From Chloranthus sessilifolius (lineage: Eukaryota > Streptophyta > Magnoliopsida > Chloranthales > Chloranthaceae): a DNA stretch of 64,000 nucleotides. The DNA lies in NCBI GenBank assembly GCA_021018995.1, contig CM037587.1, positions 69,335,604-69,399,603 on the forward strand. Direction: 5' to 3'. Positions 33,595 to 45,096 of this stretch are shown here, in pieces. The notes beneath the pieces are model-generated. The model worked only from the letters and a program-made list of their open reading frames with translations. It was not told the origin of the DNA and made no database searches. The translations under genes and the position numbers were made by a program. Each line of letters starts with the position of its first letter. Positions within the stretch are counted from its first letter, which is position 1.

Positions 33595-33715
33595 TCGGGC
33601 ATTTAAAACGCCCGCAGGTTCTGTTTGGTGCATGTATTACATGTGCCAAGTATATTTTGGCCCCCATTTGGCCTAGCACAACTATTAGTTGCGCCAAGCT
33701 ATTTTTGGGCTGGGT
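33595..33715 (-). promoter_or_regulatory. Palindrome array and TATA-like box of antisense PMD gene
   Basis: Unit 1 is TTGGTGCATGTA / TACATGTGCCAAG (about 33627-33652). Unit 2 has arms CCTAGCACAACTA and TAGTTGCGCCAAG (about 33671-33698). On the minus strand GTTTTAAATGCC follows (33600-33611). Both units have counterparts in the 3' LTR (35099-35275) and at 29574-29655. Confidence 0.5.
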
Positions 33716-33904
33716 TCTGCCTAGGAGTGGTTTGTACACACCCAGCCTGATTTCTTTTCTTTCATTTTGTTGTTCTGTCGGTGCACACACCCCCAAATGG
33801 CATATCAACTCTTATTTGATTTGCCCAGGAAGCTGTACTAGAATAAACGGATCGAGATCGATGAGCATGCTCAAAGCATCCCTATCATACATAAAATCAT
33901 AGCA

Positions 33905-34095
33905 AAAAGTCCAAAAAAATTCACATAAAATAATGTTAAAAAGTCTAAAAAATTCACATAAAATAACATTAAAAAGTTTTAAAAATTCACATAAAATAAC
34001 GTTAAAAAAATTCAAAAAAATTCACATAAAATCATAACAGAAGAAGTCCAAAAAAATTCACATAAAATCATATTAAAAATCCATAATAAAATCAA
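33905..34095. repeat. Short tandem repeat in A 3' region
   Basis: About six copies of a 31-35 base unit built on AAATTCACATAAAATMA followed by a variable AAAAAGTC part. Tat-lineage 3' regions are known to carry such tandem arrays and to seed satellites. Position 0.5 kb before the PPT agrees. Confidence 0.75.
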
Positions 34096-34570
34096 AAAAA
34101 TTCAAAAGCAGCACATACTCCAAAAAAATGTTGCGACATCTATTCACTCCGCTCAGGTAGTCGTGCTATATCAATTTCTGGATCATTGGATTCACCTAAA
34201 GATGTCAAACTTTGTTTCATGTAGGGACGTATTTGCTTTGCGCCTATCTTTTAGTATGGGTCGATCACCCTCTTACTTATGAATCTTTATATTCAAAATG
34301 AATCTTGAACATCAAACATCTTTAATCATCTCGAGAAGCATACGTTTTCCCCAGCATATTAGGTTTTCACAACTCTCTCCATCTCGGTTATACCCAGTAA
34401 TATCGCTAAGCACTTAGGGACCGATAACCTTCAGATACAGACATTTTTCCTGATATAGAGGGCTTTCATTTCCTCACCATGTTACTCACATGATCTTTGA
34501 GGTTCGTTTTGAATACAGCAGACCTATCAGTAATGCCTTAGGCCTCTTGGGATGTCTTTTGTCTTTGGCA

Positions 34571-34607
34571 TTCGATCATTAGTGATCGGATACCAAAGAG
34601 GGGCATC
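34571..34607 (+). other. Polypurine tract of A with overlapping hairpin
   Basis: CAAAGAGGGGCATC (34594-34607) directly precedes TGTAGACACC. An imperfect palindrome with CTTTGG...CGATCA and TGATCG...CCAAAG arms, four bases apart, ends inside the tract. The PPT primes plus-strand cDNA. Confidence 0.7.
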
Positions 34608-34684
34608 TGTAGACACCTAAATTGTGCCCAAGGCCTGATCGAAACACATTTCGAGAGAGGTGTACTTTCGAGCTTCTGATGGCA

Positions 34685-34850
34685 TGTATCAAACCTTAGG
34701 AATCATCCCAAAACCTTAAGAGTCATCCTACACCCTTAGGAACCTTCCTAAAACCTTAGGAGTCATCTGAAACCCTTAGGAATCATCCCTGATCCCTTAG
34801 AAACCTCCCCAAACCTTTAGAAACTAAGTCCCAACCTTTAGAACCCCTTT
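34685..34850. repeat. Minisatellite in U3 of A LTR
   Basis: Eight or nine copies of a 19-22 base unit, AACCTTAGGAATCATCCCAA with drift (CCTTAAGAGTCATCCTA, CCCTTAGGAACCTTCCTA and so on). It shortens towards 34840 and is non-coding. Confidence 0.7.
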
Positions 34851-35098
34851 TAAACCCATACCTAGACTTTCCCGAGCAATGATCAAGAGTAGTGAACTAG
34901 ATCTTCTAATATAATTGAGTCACATACCATTGGAAAGTAGAAGTCTTCAGCTTTCTAACAAGCCAAGAATCACCTCGATCGGAGTTATACGTCAAAAGTT
35001 ACGATCATTCGAAGGTTGGGCGTAAGATAGGCAATATTTGAACCTATCAAGAGGTTCATTTGGAATCTCGCGAGAGCTTCACGAGGATCCCTATGAAC

Positions 35099-35275
35099 TT
35101 GACACAACTAATACATGTGCCAAGCCATTTTCTCCCCAAAAATGGCTTGGCAGAACTATTAGTTGTGCCAACCTTATGTAGGTCCTACCTCGGGCAGTCA
35201 ACTTTCCAAAACCCTGTTTAACACTGTTTTACTGTACCTAAGCTTAGCGCATCTATTAATTGTGCTAGGCTTAGC
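35099..35275. promoter_or_regulatory. Long inverted repeat and palindrome array in A LTR
   Basis: At 35099-35172 two arms of about 33 bases pair with few mismatches; the inner GCCAAGCCATTTT / AAAATGGCTTGGC pair perfectly over 13 bases. Outer parts are GACACAACTAATA and ACTATTAGTTGTGCC. A further unit is at 35242-35272 (AGCTTAGCGCA / TGTGCTAGGCT). All lie 0.3-0.45 kb upstream of the TATA box. Confidence 0.6.
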
Positions 35276-36275
35276 TACAGTAACCTTAGGTTTTCTGCTT
35301 GAATTTTGAGATTAGGGTTTGACTTGTTGACCATCCTGATCCCTTGGGTGTGTTTTGCTTGTTCTGTTATACCCATTTTTGTTCTATTTGCAATCTTTTG
35401 AGTGATTTAAAACTCTAACCTATCATCCCCCATTGGAGCTAGTTTTCATACATTTCTAAGCTTTAAAAACCCTAGGAAACCTTAAATGGCTATATTTCCT
35501 AATTCCTAAACCTATTTAGCCTCTAAACACCCTCCTAACCTCTCCTTTTCCTATAAATAGAGAGGCACCCCTCCCTTTGAAAGGGCTTGAAATTTTTCCA
35601 AAGAGAGAAAAAAGTGAAAGAGCTCCCATTCCCCCTTTGGTGCACCATCCCCATATAAATTCCAGAATTCCAATATCCCCTTGAGACCTCACCTTTCCTT
35701 AAATAACTCTAAGTTTAGGTGAGAACTATCCCCTAGCTTCCCTTCTCTACCTCTTAGCCTTCAAGCCCTAGGAGCTAGAACCCTTGATCTAACCATACAA
35801 GCCATTGGAAGCTCACCGAAGGACACCTACACAAAGGTCCACAGCAGTGCAACAAGGGCCCAAGAGCTCCGGCTCTCCCCTCTATTCCTCTACCTTCTCG
35901 ATTCTTTCTCTGTCATCGCATTTGTGCCGTTACGCCACCGAAATTTCGGTAGGAACGGAGGGGCACAAATAGGATCCTAGTGCCTTAAAGGCAAGAGGAA
36001 GGGATTTTTGCTTCTTTATTTTTATTCTTATTTTGAACATAATTAGAGACCACATTAAGCAGGTTGATCGGGTGCCTAACACCTTCCTGATCGATAACCG
36101 AAACCCCTACCCACGAGCCTTTGGCATAGTCTGGTGATTCATAGTCATATTTGTGGCACTTCGGTGCTGATAAAAATTGATTTGGGTTTCCCGGGATAGC
36201 GAAAGTTCTAGGCTCCAAATTTTTAGGAGAGCGCGCATCGTCGCAATGGGCTCGACGAGAATCCATGGTTGCACA

Positions 36276-37960
36276 GGATTCATTTGATTTATTTAGTGTT
36301 TTAGTCGACCTATCAAGAATTATTAACTCTGTTTTGAATTTATTTGGAATCTTAGGATTTACCTAGGACTTATTTTATTTTGTTTAGAATTTATCTAGGA
36401 TTTTATCTAGAATTTTGTTTGATTTGGTTTAGCTAGACTTTATTTTATTTAGGATTTATTCAGGATTTTATTTGATTTATCTGGAATTTTGTGGCTTCAT
36501 TTGACTTATTTTAGAATTATTTGACTTTCTGTAGGGTTTTATTTGGAAACCTTAAGGTTAAAATTTCCTTTGAGGTTTAGTTTGAGGTGACATTTGTCAA
36601 AGGTGTGTGAATTTAATTCCTAGAATCAAGATGGGTGTTAGATGTTTCAATCCTATTGGCCTATCTACTTTGTGAAGGATTTGTATTTCTTTGAGGGGTA
36701 AGTATTGTATGATTATTGGTTAGTTTCGGTTTATCATGGATTGTGGTTCTTCTAGGGGGTATGTGTCTAGTTTTGATTTAATTAGATGGAAGGTGTTTAG
36801 ATGTGGGGCACTTGTCATCTTTTGGTGAAGGGACATAGTTTATAAATAGGGGGTTAAGGGCTTGGGTTTATTTTGAACTTTATTTATAACTTTAAATTTG
36901 GGGCATTCTTATTACGTTATATTTTTTAAGATGTTATGCTTTAAAAGGTTTGTAATTATTATTATACTTTTTTTTTTAGGATGAGCGGTATTGGGAATTC
37001 AGGGTGGTGCTAGGGTTGATGATGTTAATCTGACGTGAAGTGCCACCCTATTGGTGGAAGAGATGGAAGAGTCAAAAGTTGGTGGAAGGAACGAAAAGGA
37101 AAGAGTTGCGCCAGAGTTCTCGTGACCGACACCACTTGCTCCTTAGTAGGCTCTGCGGGTTATCTTCTGGTCGGCGTTCCCTTAGGGGTTTCCAAGATTG
37201 GCCTTCCATAGGTGTGTCCTGTAGATTTTGGGTGATTTTCTGTGAGCCACTATTTCTTTTCTACCAACTCGAGGCTCTGCGATGCCGATGCTTGGTCATG
37301 TAACTTGAAAGATTGCATCATAAGCGACATCTCAGGGGAATTACGGAGTGAAAAAAGGATCTTTGTTATAATTTGTTTAGAGTGTGCTTCCTCCCCAAGT
37401 TTCTTCATCATCTTCCATTATTTTGGGCATTTCTTTTAGGGATGTCTCTTCTTTATGTTTTTTAGTTTTGGGTGTCTTTGATTGTTTGTCCTTAAATTCA
37501 AATTTGTTTGAAATGGTATATTTAGGGGGGAAGCCCTCGGTGTAATTTGTAATAATTTCGTTATACTTATGAGAAATTTTCTTTTTATAACTATCTGGGT
37601 TTAGGTTAATTTTTTTGTTTTTTTTTTTTGGTTTTTAATTTTGTTAATTTAGTTTGATTTCATTTAGTGCATTTTAGGTTGGGTTGAAATTTTTTGGGAT
37701 TTAATGTGTTTAGGTATGTTTTAGTTTGATTTGGTATAATGTCCACTTGGTTCTGGTTTTGACGGGCTTTGATGTGTTTAGATGTTTTGAGTGGCGGTGA
37801 GGTTTTGAATTCTCAAGTGCGTAGGGGGGCATTTTTTTGTTTTCTTTTTTTGGAGTGCTTAGATATAGGCATGTTGTCTTTGGGCTGCAGTTATAGTCCT
37901 AGACGTAACTAAGTGTAGAAGTTCACCCTTGGCTGCTGTAGCCAAGTATATTTTGTTGTG
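36276..37960 (+). other. T-rich region without genes
   Basis: 36290-36540 repeats TTTATTTAGGATTTATCTAGG-like words; 37600-37760 is T-rich with GTTTGATTT words. A TATAAATA at 36841-36848 has no convincing ORF behind it. Short open frames (for example 37040-37303) have no recognisable similarity. Probably the distal 3' region of D. Confidence 0.4.
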
Positions 37961-37964
37961 CCTG

Positions 37965-38305
37965 GGCAATTGCGCGCAGTGCACAGGGCGTTTAATTGGA
38001 TTGCGCACTAGGATAACTGCCCATAATCCAGATGTTAGGGGATGAATTGAGCGCATCCTCATGGGCGCATATTCCAATTATGCGTGGCCGAAGGGTCGCA
38101 TAATAGGTTAGTCAGCCGGGCACTGTGCAGGTGACTTTTAGATTGCGCGCAGGAATCTGGGCGCACAATTGGCTTTTGGGTAGGTTGACAAATCAGTTGC
38201 ATGCCATCCTATTGGCACACTCTTAGGATTATGAGCCCATGTTCATGCGCTCTATCCAATTGAGTGCCTGTTTCATGGTGTTAATTACGCCACGTGCTAT
38301 ATAAG
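37965..38305 (+). promoter_or_regulatory. GCGCAATT palindrome array, G-box and TATA before PMD gene of D
   Basis: Units such as GCGTTTAATTGGATTGCGC, GCGCATATTCCAATTATGCG and GATTGCGCGC / GCGCACAATT repeat from 37965 to 38270. Next come CACGTG (38291-38296) and TATATAAG (38298-38305), 169 bases before the ATG at 38474. Closely related units fill U3 of element G (61085-61545). Confidence 0.6.
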
Positions 38306-38473
38306 CTTCAAAATTCCTCATTTTACCTCTGCTATCCGTTTTCTTCTCAAGTTTTTGCTTTTCCTTGCTTCCTAGCGTCTTGATTTTCGTGCTTCCGTGA
38401 TATCTTGCAATCCGTTAGTCCATTTTTAGCGTGGTTTCTTCCATTCTTCTTAGTTTTTCGAGCTTTTCTTATG

Positions 38474-41270
38474 AGATGGAGTCTGAGGGCGGTGATGGAC
38501 TTGACTTTACTACTTTCGAGTTGGAGGGGATGATGGTAGGGGAGATTGGTGAGACTTTCGAGGTTCGCACCATGGTGGAGGGCGATACTAAGATCGTGGT
38601 AAGGGAGGAGGCACCGGAGGGTCGTGACGAGGATGGAGATGATAAGGATGATGTTGCCCGACTCAGGGTGAGGGTGTGATATGTATCCCTTTTGAGGAGT
38701 TTTGCGTGCGAGACCAGGTAGGTAACCGTAAGCAAGAGTTTTCTCTTACTACTTAGGCATTTAGGTTATGACATAGACTTTGAGGATCTGAAAACCCCTT
38801 TAATTTACGTCACACTCGCATCTAGTGTAGTGTGCATGTGCATTCATGCATCATCTTTGTACCTAGTCTTAGGTTATGTTTACTTTATTGTTCTGTCCTT
38901 TATCATGTTTTGTGTGCTCCTTATAGATCATAGTCGTAGTTTGTGGTTATTACATGTGTTATTGTTCACTATTTTATCTTATTAGGCCTAGGTTTATTCG
39001 TTGCTCATAATTCTTGTTAGTTTTAGCATAGTGATTTGTCTTATCTTGTTCATTTATTTTTTTTTTGTTTTTTTTTCATTTATCACCTGTTAGGAGCCCC
39101 TGGTGCTGGCTATCAGCACCGCGTGGTCAGAGTCCCATGCCTAGTACCGTGCTTTGCCTGAGTTTCAGCGAGAGCTGTTGATGGCTTTCGGCGTCGGACT
39201 GATTCTAGAGTTGGAGCCCTTCCAAGTCAATCGAGGTCTGATCGGGTCGATCTTGGAGAGGTGGAGAGATGAGCAACAGGCATTGCTCTTCTTAGTTGGG
39301 CTGATGCTGCCGCCAAAAGACTGGGTCCGCATTACTAGACTTAGGTTTGAGGGGGAGCCGATGACTGGTCGGATTGAGGGGGACTATCTGGCGATATGCG
39401 AGGAGATTCTTGGGGTCGCATATCATTTTAGCAGATCGGGGATAGGAATGGTCTGTGTCACCTAGTTTTTTGATACATTCGCTAGTGGCTTCGTTCCTCC
39501 AAGATGCCACTTCGATGCGAGTGTTCGTGGAGCGATAGATGCTCAGTGCAGGTGTTCGTGGAGCGATAGATGCTCTGCATCGGGGGATGGAGCAGACAGA
39601 ACATGCTCCTATACCTGATGAGGAGATGTTGCGCTCTTTGACAAATTCCATCTTCTAGGATAGGGGGTGGAGGATGAGCTGAGGGCTTAGCTGGCGAATG
39701 CTCGACGATCTCTGGTGAGTTGGATTACTTATTTTGGTTGTTTAGCACATATTTGTCTGGTTTCTCCTTAGTTTAATGTCATTTCTTTGTTTTATTTTCC
39801 TTATGTGCGCTAGACTGAGAGGGAGGGCAAGGTTGCCCATCATACGACTTTAGTTGAGCTGCTTAGGGGTCAGCAGTAGGCTAGTCGGGAGGTGGAGGCC
39901 AGCCTACATTCAGAGATTGATCGATTGGTAAGTGTTTTGTCTTTATTTTGGGATTTATTAATCGTTAGCATTGTTTGCTTCATCGCTTCTTCTGATGCAT
40001 ATATTATGTGTCGTGTTTGCAGAGGTCAGAGTTTGCAAGTGTTGGGAGGTCTGCTCCAGCATTCAATCCTTCTTCGGCTACTTAATCATGTCGGGAGGAT
40101 CCCGTGATAGCTCAGCTTCAGGCTGAGCTAGAGCACTGGGTGAGTTTCTTTGGTCCTCTTAGTTGTCTTGCCTTGTGTTGCTTAGCATCTTTTGCTAGTA
40201 ATGTGTTGTATATCTTCAGCGCCAGGTTGCTGAGGACTTTCTGATTCGGGAGGCAGTGGCCGCCCCTTTCCATACGGAGAGTCAGGTATAATGTGTGTAT
40301 TAGTCAATTTTTTTTTTGTTGATTTGATTTTATCTGACATGCTGGCTGGTTTTTTATTCTTCTGTAGGTCATCCCTAACTCTGCTCCAGAGGCTCCCCCT
40401 CAGGAGTCTACTCCTATCCCTAATCAGGTATATTATGGTTGGCGTAGTTATATTTCATTTTTGATTCTTCAGTCATAACACTATCTGATGTGTGTTTCTT
40501 TCTGTCTTGTGTTGCAGCCATCTATGTTTGAGGCTCCTCCACTGCCGCCTGTCGATCTAGTGATTGCCGCAACTGTCGAGCGCCGTCTTCAAGAGAGGGC
40601 GGATCTGGTATGCTTCTCATTCTTTCTTCAGCTTTCCCTTCTTTTGTGAGTGTGTTAGGTTCTTGATTTTATGTGATCATGCAGGCTCGTCAGCTCGAGG
40701 AGTCATGTCTAGAGATGGTACGGGCACACGCTACGCCGAGAGTGAGGCGGGCTCTCGGAGATACACACAGTCGTTAGGACTTGCAGGTTAACATGCTTAT
40801 TGTGCAGGGGACTCAGACTGAGGTGATAGAGGCTGCTCGCCAGTCAGTGCGATCAGAGATGAAGGCCATGATAGATCGGCTGCAGTATCGACTGACGAGG
40901 AATGAGCGAGGAGTTTTTGGGATGGTCGGTAATCTTGCTGAGTCGGAGTCGGTGGGCACTGGCTCTCAAGCTGGCCAACTTTGCTATACAACGCATGAGC
41001 ATGTTAGGGACTATGATAGTGAGGATTCCATCATCTAGGAGTTACTTGCTGAGGGCCCTTTGTGCTCACGGTCTAGATGGACTGTCAGTCAGGCGAGCAA
41101 AGGGGGTTCAGTTGCTGAACCTTCCCTTCCCAGGCAGTGGCCACCTACTCTAGGGGCTTGGATGGAGACTTCAAAGGTTTAGACTCCTACTCCACGGGTA
41201 AATGATACTGGGGATAGCGATCGGCCTCCCCAGAGGCAGCGTAGGGAGTAGGGCTTATTTCTTTTCCTTT
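38474..41270 (+). pseudogene. Multi-exon PMD-like gene of D
   Basis: The ATG at 38474 opens an acidic N-terminus (ESEGGDGLDFTTFELEGMM). After an intron-like gap, an exon from about 39095 reads FQRELLMAFGVGLILELEPF, then NRGLIGSILERW and LRFEGEPMTGRIEGDYLAI, the PMD N-terminal half. Short GC-rich exon-like pieces with GT/AG borders follow: 40368-40428, 40519-40608, 40685-40790. They encode proline-rich and coiled segments. A TAG near 39142 and a stop after VCVT (39463-39465) interrupt it, and the second half of the PMD is absent. Likely a decayed captured gene. Confidence 0.5.
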
Positions 41271-42689
41271 TTGTTTATTGTAAATATAGTGGGTATGCCC
41301 CCGGTGACAGATGTAAAAGAAAAGTTTTTATATATATAGAGATTTTTGGGTTTAGATGTACCTGGCTTCGCTTTTCCTTTCTTTATTTTACCTTGCGTAG
41401 TTTAGCTGGTGACTTTTGATGCCGTCGTCTATCATTGGGACTTGGATGCTCTTTGAGTTGGCCCAGTAATAGTTGAAGGTCACTTTATATCTGCACATGA
41501 GGATAGAATTATTAGTAATTTTATTTTCCCCCTTACTGATTATCAAGGAGGGGTGGTGTCTCAGGCCAAGGCCTAGTATTAAAGATAGGTTATTGTATCA
41601 TCATCTTTTGTTTTTCTTTTTCTTTTTTTCTTCTTCTCTTTTTTCTGTACGACTATTTTTATTACAAGAAAGGAAAATAGTGCAACAGTAAAAAGCAAAT
41701 AACTAAAAGAAAAATCTAGAACTAAAAAAATGCCCCAGTGTAGGAGAGTGATGGAATAGGTAGTGCGGTATCTTTAGCGGTCTTCCTGGGGTGATGACTT
41801 CATTATTCTGCACCTGTTCGTGAACAAGCAGGGGTCTAAATTCAACTATGCCTTGGAGATTCATCCAGCCATATCAGTCGTATACTAGGGTTCTACCTTC
41901 AGCAGTAATCATCCTATCCCATAGTCAGTAGTAGAGGGTGAGTGGTAGATAGTGAGTGGTTGCATCAGTCGTCATTCACGAGTTTTCGGTTTCATATATG
42001 GGGATATCTTAGGAGGTCTCACTGTCCAAAAATATAAATTAAGGGTGAGAAGGGGGGGTAAGGCTCAATGATGTGAGGGATTAGTTTGTATCTGACAATT
42101 TCGAAAAGAGATAAGTAACAGTCTTTTTCTCGGGGGGGTGAGGGTGCCAATATTGAGCTCTCTGTCCTGCTTCGACACCATTAAAGTCTCCCATTCTTTG
42201 CTTAGCAGGAGTTTGTCCTCATCCCACCACCTTACAACGATATCTAGTAGTACTGGGAGACCAGGGATGCCCTCGCAGCTTGCTTATACTTTCCTAGTAA
42301 GATTACCCAAAATATCCTCATGATTTACTTATTCTTCCCTGGGCTCATTGACTTGTTCACCCAATGTATTGCTCTCGCTCAATTATATATGTATATATAT
42401 TTTGAAAGTGACCTACTGATGCAAGAATGATGAGTTTTGATTGAACCTAACACCTTCATTTTTTGTGCTCTAACATCTCCTCCAATGGCAAGGGAAAAGG
42501 GGTGAGAATCGGGTGTTACTTATACTTTTAGAAGAGGTCAAGTGTTCCACTAGTCCTTTCGATCAGATTGTTCGAATAAGAAGGTGGGCAATGGGTTAGA
42601 AGCCTTTCAAGGGTATCCTAGGAAATGAAAGCATACAACCAATGAATGAGTCTTGATGACTATGGGGGTGGTAGATATAGGTATCTGGC
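41271..42689 (+). other. Gene-free part of D 3' region
   Basis: No domain on either strand. A purine-rich stretch lies near 41680-41730, a short TATATATG run near 42388, and G-rich runs at 42045-42060 and 42132-42140. It is downstream of the PMD gene on plus and downstream of pol on minus. Confidence 0.35.
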
Positions 42690-43741
42690 TATGAGCTATG
42701 ATGATCATGATGTTAAGGGTAGTATTTCTTGAGGTACGTGGAGTTCCAAGGGTTAGGGAGTTCTTCCTCGTCCTGGTTTACTAGCTTGTATGCGTTTCCT
42801 AAGTATGCGGTTGCTATGACATACGGGCCTTCCCAGTTCCTTTTCAATTTTCCCTTTGGATGGGCATGTTTGGAAGGCATGATTTTCTTCAAGATTATTC
42901 TCCAATTTCAAAAGTTAACTCGAGGACTTTCTTATCATAGGCTCTGGCCATCCTCCTATGGTATTCTTAGCATGATTAGTTGCCCTTTGACGCGTCCCAT
43001 CGAGTTGTTCTAGCTCAATGAGTAGAGCAATCCTCCTTTCATCTAAGGATAACTCATCGGCAAGTTTGATACGTACGGATGGTACTTATATTTTGTAGGG
43101 CAGGACTGCTTCCATTCCATACGTAAGGAGATAAGGAGTTTGGCCAGTGGCCGTGCGAATAGAAGTCCTCGAGTCCTAGAGTGCTTCTGGTAGTCGCTTA
43201 GGCCAGTCAGCTCCATTACTTGTTTCCACTGTTCATTTTAGAATTTGAATCAGAGTTTTATTCATGGCCTCTGCCTGTCCATTTCCCTTGGGGTAGAATG
43301 GCGACGAGTGATGTTGGTCGATGTCGAATCCTTTGCATAATCTCTTCATCTTTTCTGTGATGAATTGCGGTTCATTGTTGGTGACAAACATCCTGGGTAC
43401 TCCAAAGCTTCTAATGATGTTTCGAATGATAAACTTCAAGAGCGTGGAAGCAGTGATTCTGACATATGACTTGACTTCTACCCATTTAGTGTAATATTTG
43501 GTCACTGTGAGTATGAATGAATGCTTGTGAGTATTCTCGACTGTGTCCGTGAAGGGTCCAACAACGTCGAAGGCCCACATCGAGAATGGCCACGGTGATC
43601 AATGCAACTGATGGACCGTTGATGAGTGCGGCGTGTTCTTGGCATTGCTTGTAGCATTGGACGAAGAGGTGGCAATCCCTTATCATCGTCGGCAAAAATA
43701 GCCTTGCCGTATGATCTGATCTACGAGTCTTTATCTACGGG
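42690..43741 (-). pseudogene. pol: Tat-type integrase of D, broken
   Basis: The minus strand reads the zinc region (HLFVQCYKQCQEHAALI). After a frameshift it reads MWAFDVVGPF, FILTVTKYYTKWVEVKSYV, SFGVPRMFVTNNEPQF (the second core Asp is Asn) and SPFYPKGNGQAEAMNKTLIQ, and then, with many stops, a C-terminal stretch (RMARAYDKKVLELTFEIGE) near 42850-42900. A Met-initiated open piece covers 43580-43233. Upstream pol is cut off by the LTR fragment at 43748. Confidence 0.7.
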
Positions 43742-43747
43742 CGTGAG

Positions 43748-44745
43748 TGTTGTAGTGTTTGCCTTCCCTCAAATGAGGGCCTAAAATCATCAATAAAACT
43801 AGGCAGAAAACACTCACACAAACCTGCAAGTAATCAGAGTCTATTGTAGCAAGTTTTACAAAGATGGTGAGTAAGGGAATGTCTACAGAGAGGTTTGTTT
43901 AAAAATATGATAAACCTCCAGATCTATATTAGATCTAGCACCCTAACTAGTGTTACGTTAGCTAAAAGACAGGGGAGAGGTTTAAAATGGATTCTCACTT
44001 AAGCTAAGCTAAAATTAAACATAAACTAACTTGGATCGAGTTTAGGATCTTAGATCTTGCAGGGGAAAGAGGCAAAAAGCAGAAAATAGAGAAGAGTAGC
44101 TTGGAGATTGGGTTTCACTGAAATCAGATTCAATTAATTATGCTACAGAGGTTCAGATCACACAATTCCCTCAACTGGCCATAAGCACAGCTGCAGGGTA
44201 TAAAATCCACTTCAAATCTTAGGATCCACCTAGTCTTAAGGCTATGATCTTGCCACTTTAATGGTCACAGACCATCCTATAGACTTTATCGAATCCATGG
44301 ATTTGCAGCAGACGAATCCAATTGGAGCCTGAGCTTGGACTAATCTAAGGTTATGATCTGTCCACTTTAATGGTCAAAGACCATCCTAAGGATCTCCTCC
44401 AAAGCTAAGGCCTTAATTAGAGCAACTAAAACCACTACAGATGTTGTAATTCCTAGGTCACTGACTCAAGGAATCACAGGAGTATTAGATCTTGGGAGAT
44501 CAGGTGGTATCGAAGAGGCCTACCAGTTAAGTGGGTGAGCTGATCTACAAACTCCTCTACACAAATCCTATCAATCACCAAATGGAACCAAAGGAACTTT
44601 AGATCTAATTAAAGCATTAAAAATAGCATTAACATTGCAATCAAAGTCACTCTACAATGGAAATACTCTCAGATCTGTAGTCTGTGCAGCTAGGAACCTA
44701 CAGTAGCACTCTTAACCTTACCCAATTTTTTCCTCGAAGATGTCT
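43748..44745 (-). repeat. Athila-like LTR fragment, inverted
   Basis: On plus it starts TGTTGTAGTG, the LTR 3' terminus in reverse. It matches U5/R of the family: the TTGTAGCAAGTTTT word, two TGTCCACTTTAATGGTCA-type words, and the AGATCT-rich blocks. Similarity fades before the TATA region near 44745, where plus-strand 3' internal sequence begins. Older and more diverged than B and C. Confidence 0.65.
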
Positions 44746-45096
44746 GTAGGGTGGCTATATTCATTTCAAATATGAATTCATGTGCACGGTCGATTCAATG
44801 TAAATTGCCAGGGGATACCACAATTTCCACTGTGCCGCTGCGCGATACACAGGATTCCCTTAAATACCATGCCTTATCTTTAGACCCTCATTTATTGCGC
44901 ACTCTTCTTTCCCATACTCGGCTGTGCGATTCTCCTTTCCCCAAACATTCCCAATTTATTGCCCGTCTTGGAATGGGGCAAAACTTTCAATGTGTCGTTT
45001 CATTTTCCACCGCCCATATCTTTTAAATAGGCCATTACTTCCTTTTCGTCTCATCCTTCCTCTTCTAACCCCAGCTGTCCGGCCCACCTCACGACC
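44746..45096 (+). promoter_or_regulatory. Probable internal promoter of ORF3 in E
   Basis: CpG-bearing units (CTGCGCGAT, CTGTGCGAT, TTGCGCAC) occur between 44830 and 44940. TTTTAAATA follows at 45019-45027, and the ATG at 45097. This is the same order as upstream of the ORF at 17345 on the other strand. Confidence 0.4.

Larger units (their letters stand above)
1..36275 (+). mobile_element. Tat-lineage Ty3/gypsy element A, interrupted
   Basis: Plus-strand domains run gag, CHHC knuckle, DNGS-type protease and RT up to 4614, then an RNase H, integrase and integrase C-terminus from 24467 to 26340, a 7 kb 3' region, a polypurine tract and a 3' LTR beginning TGTAGACACC. This order, the late RNase H of the Tat type and the antisense accessory ORFs fit the Tat/Ogre clade. 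The 5' LTR and primer site are outside the window. The copy is dead: there are stops throughout, the RT active site is lost, and an Athila-like block occupies 4615-24466. The end of RT and the first RNase H domain (about 170 codons by family comparison) are missing at the insertion point. Confidence 0.85.
34608..36275 (+). repeat. 3' LTR of Tat element A
   Basis: It begins TGTAGACACC after the PPT; I place the end at TTGCACA (36275), following the Tat-typical GTGCCTAACACCTTCC (36072-36087) and GGCATAGTCTGGTGATTC stretch. A TATA box, CTATAAATAG, lies at 35551-35560. A telobox AACCCTA occurs near 35470 and its reverse at 35313. The 3' boundary is less sure than the 5'. Confidence 0.75.
36276..43747 (-). 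mobile_element. Tat-lineage element D, partial
   Basis: Minus-strand Tat integrase (43741-42690) followed, towards lower coordinates, by a long 3' region with an antisense (plus-strand) PMD pseudogene. No LTR of D is visible: element A borders it at 36275 and an inverted Athila-like LTR fragment cuts it at 43748. The layout, with pol then an antisense PMD, repeats that of A although the sequences differ. Confidence 0.6.

Noticed and set aside
36835..36860. TATAAATA at 36841 as a gene promoter
   Set aside because: No convincing coding frame or motif array follows; the region is T-rich and likely contains such words by chance.
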